Of a stretch of DNA of 64,000 nucleotides, positions 60,496 through 64,000 are shown one piece after another. Position 1 is the first letter of the stretch, and each line of letters begins with the position of its first letter. The notes below the pieces were generated by a model, which made no database searches, was not told the origin of the DNA, and saw nothing but the letters and a program-made list of their open reading frames with translations. The position numbers and the translations under genes were made by a program. The stretch is from Candidatus Eisenbacteria bacterium. Its GTDB lineage: Bacteria > Desulfobacterota > Binatia > DP-6. Location: positions 1 to 64,000 of the forward strand of contig DATJZY010000147.1 in the NCBI GenBank assembly GCA_035577985.1. The letters run 5' to 3'.

Positions 60496-61929
60496 TCAAC
60501 GCGCGCGCGGCCGGCTGCTCGTCACGTCGCGAAGAAGGCCGAGCAGCCGTGATGGATCGATCGGCTTCGAGATGACGGCGTCGGCGCCGAGCGCCCGGAG
60601 GTCGCCCGGGTCCTGCGCCCGCCGATCGCCCGATACGACGACGATCGACACGAGCGTCGGCGGGCGCACACGGCGAAGGCGCCGCAGGACGCCCACACCG
60701 TCGAGTCGCGGCATCGCGAGATCGAGCAGCATCACCTGCGGCTGGCCCGCCTCGAGCGCCGCCAATGCCTCGATCCCGTCGCGCGCTTCGGTCACGACCG
60801 CTCCCTCGCTGCGCAGGAGCTGGCGGAACGCGGCGCGGGTCGGATCGTGGTCGTCGGCGAGCAGGATGCGCACCCCGGCGAGCGCCGGCGCGTCGGCGTC
60901 GGGATGCCGCGGCTCGCCGAACGACGTGGACCTCGCCATCCTCGCCGGCAGGAGCACGACCATGCGGGTTCCTCGCCCGATCGCGCTCTCGACCTCGATT
61001 CGTCCCCCGAAGAGATCGACCAGGCGCTTGCAGACGACGAGGCCGAGGGCGCTCGTCCCGCGCCGTCCGTGCTCTGGAGACCCGAGCTGGACGGTCTCGT
61101 CGAAGAGGTACCGCACGGCTTCGGGGGCGAGGCCACCGCCGGTGTCCACGACCTCGATTTGCACGCCGCCGTCGTGGGAGGTGCGCGCCCCGACGCGCAC
61201 CTCGCCGGCACCCGCGCGCGCCAGGCCGCTCTCGAGCATGTGGCGCACGATGCGTTCCAGCTTCGGGCGGTCGGCACCGAGCCAGATCGGCTCCGGCGCG
61301 GGCGCATGCCGGAGCCGCAGGTTGCGTGACGCCGCAAAGCCCGCGAGCCGGTCGCTCTCGCTCGCGAGCACGGCGTCGAGATCCACGTCGGTCTCCCGGA
61401 GATCCACGCCGCCGGCGTCCAGGCGCAGGAGGTCCATCGCGTCGCCCACCAGGTCCAGCAATAGCGCGACGCTCTGGTCGACCTGCGCCGCGAGCGCGGG
61501 CAGATGGCCGAGCCGGTCCGGATCGCGCGCACTGCGCCGGAGCAGCTCGACTTGCAGCCTGATCGCGTTGGCGGGCGTCCGCAGCTCGTGGGCCACCGCG
61601 GCGAGGAAGCGGGCGTCGCGCTGGGGTCCGGAAGTCGGCGGGGACGCGTCGCGCCGCCCGGTGGGCTCCCCCCGCTGCGCGCGAACGTCGCGCCGGCGTG
61701 CGACCCAGCCTTCGGCGACCGCGGCGGCGGCGAGCGCCCAGAGCACGATCTCTGCTGCGACGCGCCAGCCACCGCCCGTCCCGCCGGCGATCAGCACGAT
61801 CGTCGCCGCCGCCAGGGCGATCGCCGCTGGCAGGCCCATGACGAGATCCCGGACCCCGCCGAGGCTGGGTCCGGGATCGTCTACGGCGTCGGAACTCTCG
61901 TCCCGACGTGGCTGCTCTGGCGTCGGCAC
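60496..61929 (-). CDS. hybrid histidine kinase with receiver, N-box degenerate
   Basis: A 477-residue protein from GTG 61929. Two transmembrane helices (about 30-49 and 58-75) are followed by HisKA with [13 protein letters not shown] (His114), a HATPase with [10 protein letters not shown] and [20 protein letters not shown], and a C-terminal receiver with [17 protein letters not shown] and KPI. The N-box, [15 protein letters not shown], lacks both Asn residues usually needed for Mg-ATP, so kinase activity may be weak. No periplasmic sensor of any size exists between the helices, so it probably senses through the membrane. CsbD is encoded just upstream on this strand. Confidence 0.82.
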   Translation of the reverse strand: MPTPEQPRRDESSDAVDDPGPSLGGVRDLVMGLPAAIALAAATIVLIAGGTGGGWRVAAEIVLWALAAAAVAEGWVARRRDVRAQRGEPTGRRDASPPTSGPQRDARFLAAVAHELRTPANAIRLQVELLRRSARDPDRLGHLPALAAQVDQSVALLLDLVGDAMDLLRLDAGGVDLRETDVDLDAVLASESDRLAGFAASRNLRLRHAPAPEPIWLGADRPKLERIVRHMLESGLARAGAGEVRVGARTSHDGGVQIEVVDTGGGLAPEAVRYLFDETVQLGSPEHGRRGTSALGLVVCKRLVDLFGGRIEVESAIGRGTRMVVLLPARMARSTSFGEPRHPDADAPALAGVRILLADDHDPTRAAFRQLLRSEGAVVTEARDGIEALAALEAGQPQVMLLDLAMPRLDGVGVLRRLRRVRPPTLVSIVVVSGDRRAQDPGDLRALGADAVISKPIDPSRLLGLLRDVTSSRPRAR

Positions 61930-61956
61930 CCACGGCCGGAGCGCGCTGCGTCCGCC

Positions 61957-62172
61957 TCACGCAGCCGGCGGCTGGTTGTGACGCTCGAAGAAGCGCTTCA
62001 CTTCCTCCTGAGCCTGCTCCTTGGTGCGGCCGTAGCGCTCCTGCAGCTTTCCGGCGAGGATCTCGGCATTGCCCTGCACCTGATCGACGTCGTCGTTGGT
62101 CAGCTTTCCCCACTGCTTGCGGATGTGGCCCTTCAATTGGGTCCACTTGCCCTCGAGGGTGTCCTTGTTCAT
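61957..62172 (-). CDS. CsbD-family stress protein
   Basis: A 71-residue small hydrophilic protein. MNKDTLEGKWTQLKGHIRKQWGKLTNDDVDQVQGNAEILAGKLQERYG is the CsbD signature (K.KG.WKQLKG..KE.WG.LTDDD...I.G...L.G.LQ..YG). CsbD is a general-stress protein in Bacillus and is induced by salt or drying in many bacteria; its activity is unknown. AAGGAGG stands 4 bases before ATG 62172. Site 7 is 122-138 bases upstream. Confidence 0.9.
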   Translation of the reverse strand: MNKDTLEGKWTQLKGHIRKQWGKLTNDDVDQVQGNAEILAGKLQERYGRTKEQAQEEVKRFFERHNQPPAA

Positions 62173-62293
62173 GCGACCTCCTTGCGAACGAGTCGCGCGC
62201 CGGCGTTGCCGGTGCGCCCCACGTGGATCCCGAGGTGCAGGACACATGCCAGGATCCGGGTCCGTCCCTCGTCGGCGACGCCCCGACGCAGGG

Positions 62294-62310
62294 TGTAAAA
62301 TGTAGACTAC
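62294..62310. promoter_or_regulatory. TGTA-type site 7, upstream of csbD
   Basis: TGTAAAATGTAGACTAC holds a palindromic GTAG-A-CTAC core at 62302-62310, with a further TGTAA 7 bases earlier. It is an AT-rich spot between the response-regulator stop and csbD. Less regular than sites 1-5. Confidence 0.4.
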
Positions 62311-62320
62311 CGAGCCGGAT

Positions 62321-62683
62321 TCAGCGTTCCGGCGCGGCGCGCTCGGCGAGAAGGTGCTCCAGGACTTCGAGCGGAACCGGCTTCTCCAGGCGGCGATCGA
62401 AGTGGGCGGAGACCGCCTCGGCGTCGCGGTAGCCGGTCAGGGCGACGAGATACATCCCCCGTCCGATCTCCAGGTCGCGGATCTTCGCGGCGAGGGCGTC
62501 GCCGTCCATCACGGGGAGCCCGATGTCGACGAGGGCGACGTCGGGCCGCACCGCCTGGACCAGCTCCAGGCCCGACTCCCCGTCGTAGGCGACGTGGGCA
62601 CGGTGGCCCCACATCTCGATCAGCTCGCCCAGGCCCTGCGCGGCCTCGACGTGATCCTCGACGACGACGACGGTGAGGCTCAT
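62321..62683 (-). CDS. single-domain response regulator
   Basis: A 120-residue receiver with no output domain. It has VVVEDH near the start, the phospho-acceptor Asp in ALVDIGLPVMDG, ALTGY with the conserved Thr, and KPV. It would be phosphorylated by the preceding hybrid kinase or another and pass the signal by protein contact or phosphorelay. ATG 62683 overlaps the upstream kinase stop (ATGA), so the two are coupled. Confidence 0.85.
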   Translation of the reverse strand: MSLTVVVVEDHVEAAQGLGELIEMWGHRAHVAYDGESGLELVQAVRPDVALVDIGLPVMDGDALAAKIRDLEIGRGMYLVALTGYRDAEAVSAHFDRRLEKPVPLEVLEHLLAERAAPER

Positions 62684-64000
62684 GGGATTCCACCTCCGAG
62701 CAGGTAGCCGATCGTCACGACCAGGCGGCCGGGCTCGAACGGCTTGGCCAGGAAGACGTCGAAGCCGAGCCGCCGGCAGCGGTCGGACGTGGTGGCATCG
62801 GCAAAGCCGGTCATCGCGACGGTGCGGGGGGCGTGTCCGCCCCGGCTGCGGATCTCCTGGATGAGCTCGTAGCCGTCGTGGTGGGGCAGGCCGATGTCGC
62901 TGACCAGGACCTGCGGCCGTGCCCGCTCGAAGCACACGAGCGCCTCGGGAACCGAGGTGGCGAGCGTGACCTCGGCGCCGCTCTGCTCGAGGCGCAGCGC
63001 CACGGCCTCGCGCCAGTCGGCGTCGTCCTCGACGACCAGCACGCGCACGCCGCGGAGGTCGACCGCCCGCTCGTCGGGGAACGCGATCGCGGCCGGCAGG
63101 CTCGACGCCGGGGCGGAGGGGATGCGCACGACGAACGTGGCTCCGCGCCCGCGTCCTGGGCTTCGCGCCGCCACCGTCCCGCCGTGCTGGAGCACGATGT
63201 GCCGCACGATCGCCAGCCCCAGGCCGAGACCGCTGGCACGTCGCTGCGGGTCGGACCGCTGCGCGAAGCGTTCGAAGATGACCGAGGCCAGCTCGGGCGC
63301 GAACCCCTCCCCCGAGTCCGCGACCGTGAGGGTGGCGGCGTCGGCCTCCTGCTCGAGGCGAACCTCGATGCGTCCGCCCTCGGGCGTGAACTTGATGGCG
63401 TTGTCGACCAGGTTGCGCATGACCTGCGTCAGGCGCTGCGCGTCGCCGTTCACCACCAGCGGCGCCGCCGGCACGACGCGCGTGAGCGCGATGCGCTTCG
63501 CGGCGGCGGCCGGCTGCAGGGCGTCGAGACACGTGCGCAGCTCCTCGACGAGGTCGATCGGAGCCAGGCGCACCTCGAACTTGCCCGACACGATGCGTGA
63601 CACGTCCAGCAGGTCGTTGATGAGGTTCGTCTGCGCGCGGATGTTGCGATCGAGCACCGCGAGGGCGCGCGTGCGCCGCGCGACGTCGTCGGGGCTCTGC
63701 TCGAGGACGCGCGTCCATGCGAGCATCGCCGACAGCGGCGAGCGGAGCTCGTGCGACAGCATGGCGAGGAACGCGTCCTTCGCCTCGTTGGCCCGCTCCG
63801 CCTGCTCGCGCGCCGCCTCGGCCCACATCGCCTGGCGCCGTGCCTCCTCCGCCCGATTGCGCTCGGTCACGTCCCGGAACACGAGCACGATGCCCATGAG
63901 CTCGCCGTCCCCGTCGCGAATGGGCGCGCCGCTGTCGTCGATCGGGATCTCGCGTCCGTCGCGCGCGAGCAGCAGCGTATGGTTCGCGAGCCCGACGATC
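62680..64000 (-). CDS. PAS-hybrid histidine kinase, 5' part cut by the window edge
   Basis: The 3' part (about 440 codons) of a larger kinase. The visible PAS remnant reads HTLLLARDGREIPIDDSGAP and IVLVFRDVTERNRAEE; HisKA has LAMLSHELRSPLSAM; HATPase has NLVDNAIKFTPEGG, DSGEGFAP and GLGLGLAIVRHIV; a receiver follows with VVEDDADW, VSDIGLPHHDG and KPF. All these motifs are intact. The frame continues beyond 64000, so the start and any N-terminal sensor are outside. It is coupled to the single-domain receiver. Confidence 0.85.
   Translation of the reverse strand, partial: IVGLANHTLLLARDGREIPIDDSGAPIRDGDGELMGIVLVFRDVTERNRAEEARRQAMWAEAAREQAERANEAKDAFLAMLSHELRSPLSAMLAWTRVLEQSPDDVARRTRALAVLDRNIRAQTNLINDLLDVSRIVSGKFEVRLAPIDLVEELRTCLDALQPAAAAKRIALTRVVPAAPLVVNGDAQRLTQVMRNLVDNAIKFTPEGGRIEVRLEQEADAATLTVADSGEGFAPELASVIFERFAQRSDPQRRASGLGLGLAIVRHIVLQHGGTVAARSPGRGRGATFVVRIPSAPASSLPAAIAFPDERAVDLRGVRVLVVEDDADWREAVALRLEQSGAEVTLATSVPEALVCFERARPQVLVSDIGLPHHDGYELIQEIRSRGGHAPRTVAMTGFADATTSDRCRRLGFDVFLAKPFEPGRLVVTIGYLLGGGIP

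Noticed and set aside
1..64000. CRISPR arrays, tRNA/rRNA genes, insertion sequences, prophage
   Set aside because: No regularly spaced direct repeats, no tRNA-like T-loop/acceptor patterns in the gaps, and no transposase, integrase or phage structural protein was found.

Overview
The window is a very GC-rich, densely coding piece of a Gram-negative chromosome. Lipoprotein signals, a class A penicillin-binding protein, a GAF-type PTS enzyme I, Tat components and sigma-54 activators all point that way. Paired short-chain dehydrogenases, an acyl-CoA dehydrogenase, an F420-type PPOX protein and many secreted proteins of Myxococcota/Binatota style suggest a soil deltaproteobacterium-like lineage. 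Candidatus Binatia is my best guess, by gene content only. I see no rRNA, tRNA, CRISPR, insertion sequence or prophage. The many long frames antisense to genes are GC-rich shadows.

Layout. 0.2-1.5 kb: THUMP protein and crotonase. 1.6-7.5 kb: three secreted proteins, two of them tandem PKD-domain paralogues. 7.6-13.5 kb (minus): GNAT, SBP56-like lipoprotein, PtsP, DegT-type aminotransferase. 13.6-19.9 kb: PBP1A, Gly-rich secreted protein, deacetylase, tatA-tatC, HAD phosphatase, with a repeat family sitting behind the stops. 19.9-25.8 kb: small proteins, an MBL-fold hydrolase, a PPOX protein and an epimerase plus two SDRs. 25.9-36.3 kb: the first signalling and stress block, with a kinase-lipoprotein-(receiver-GAF-kinase) cluster and then otsB, an NtrC-type regulator, otsA, a DUF5752 gene and treT. 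36.5-50.4 kb: SGNH protein, ChrA, glgB, matrixin-like protease, MFS, alpha/beta-hydrolase, acyl-CoA dehydrogenase, class III aminotransferase, glycosyltransferase. 50.5-55.1 kb: GMC oxidoreductase group and a membrane protein. 55.1-64 kb: the second stress block, with SOD, a phasin-like protein, a four-BON protein, DUF1328, CsbD, a second NtrC-type regulator and two kinases.

The most interesting signal is a short AT-rich imperfect palindrome, typified by TGTAGATTCTACA. I find it in seven intergenic regions, each upstream of a stress-type gene: a small HTH-like protein, otsB, otsA, a TIGR04073 protein, the BON protein, DUF1328 and csbD. In most copies a second TGTAA-like element lies about 19 bp nearer the gene. 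This looks like the operator or promoter of a stress regulon tying trehalose synthesis to envelope and osmotic-stress proteins. Two mutually homologous small HTH-like proteins (25858-26286 and 57598-58002) and two paralogous NtrC-type activators lie beside these sites and are the obvious candidate regulators.
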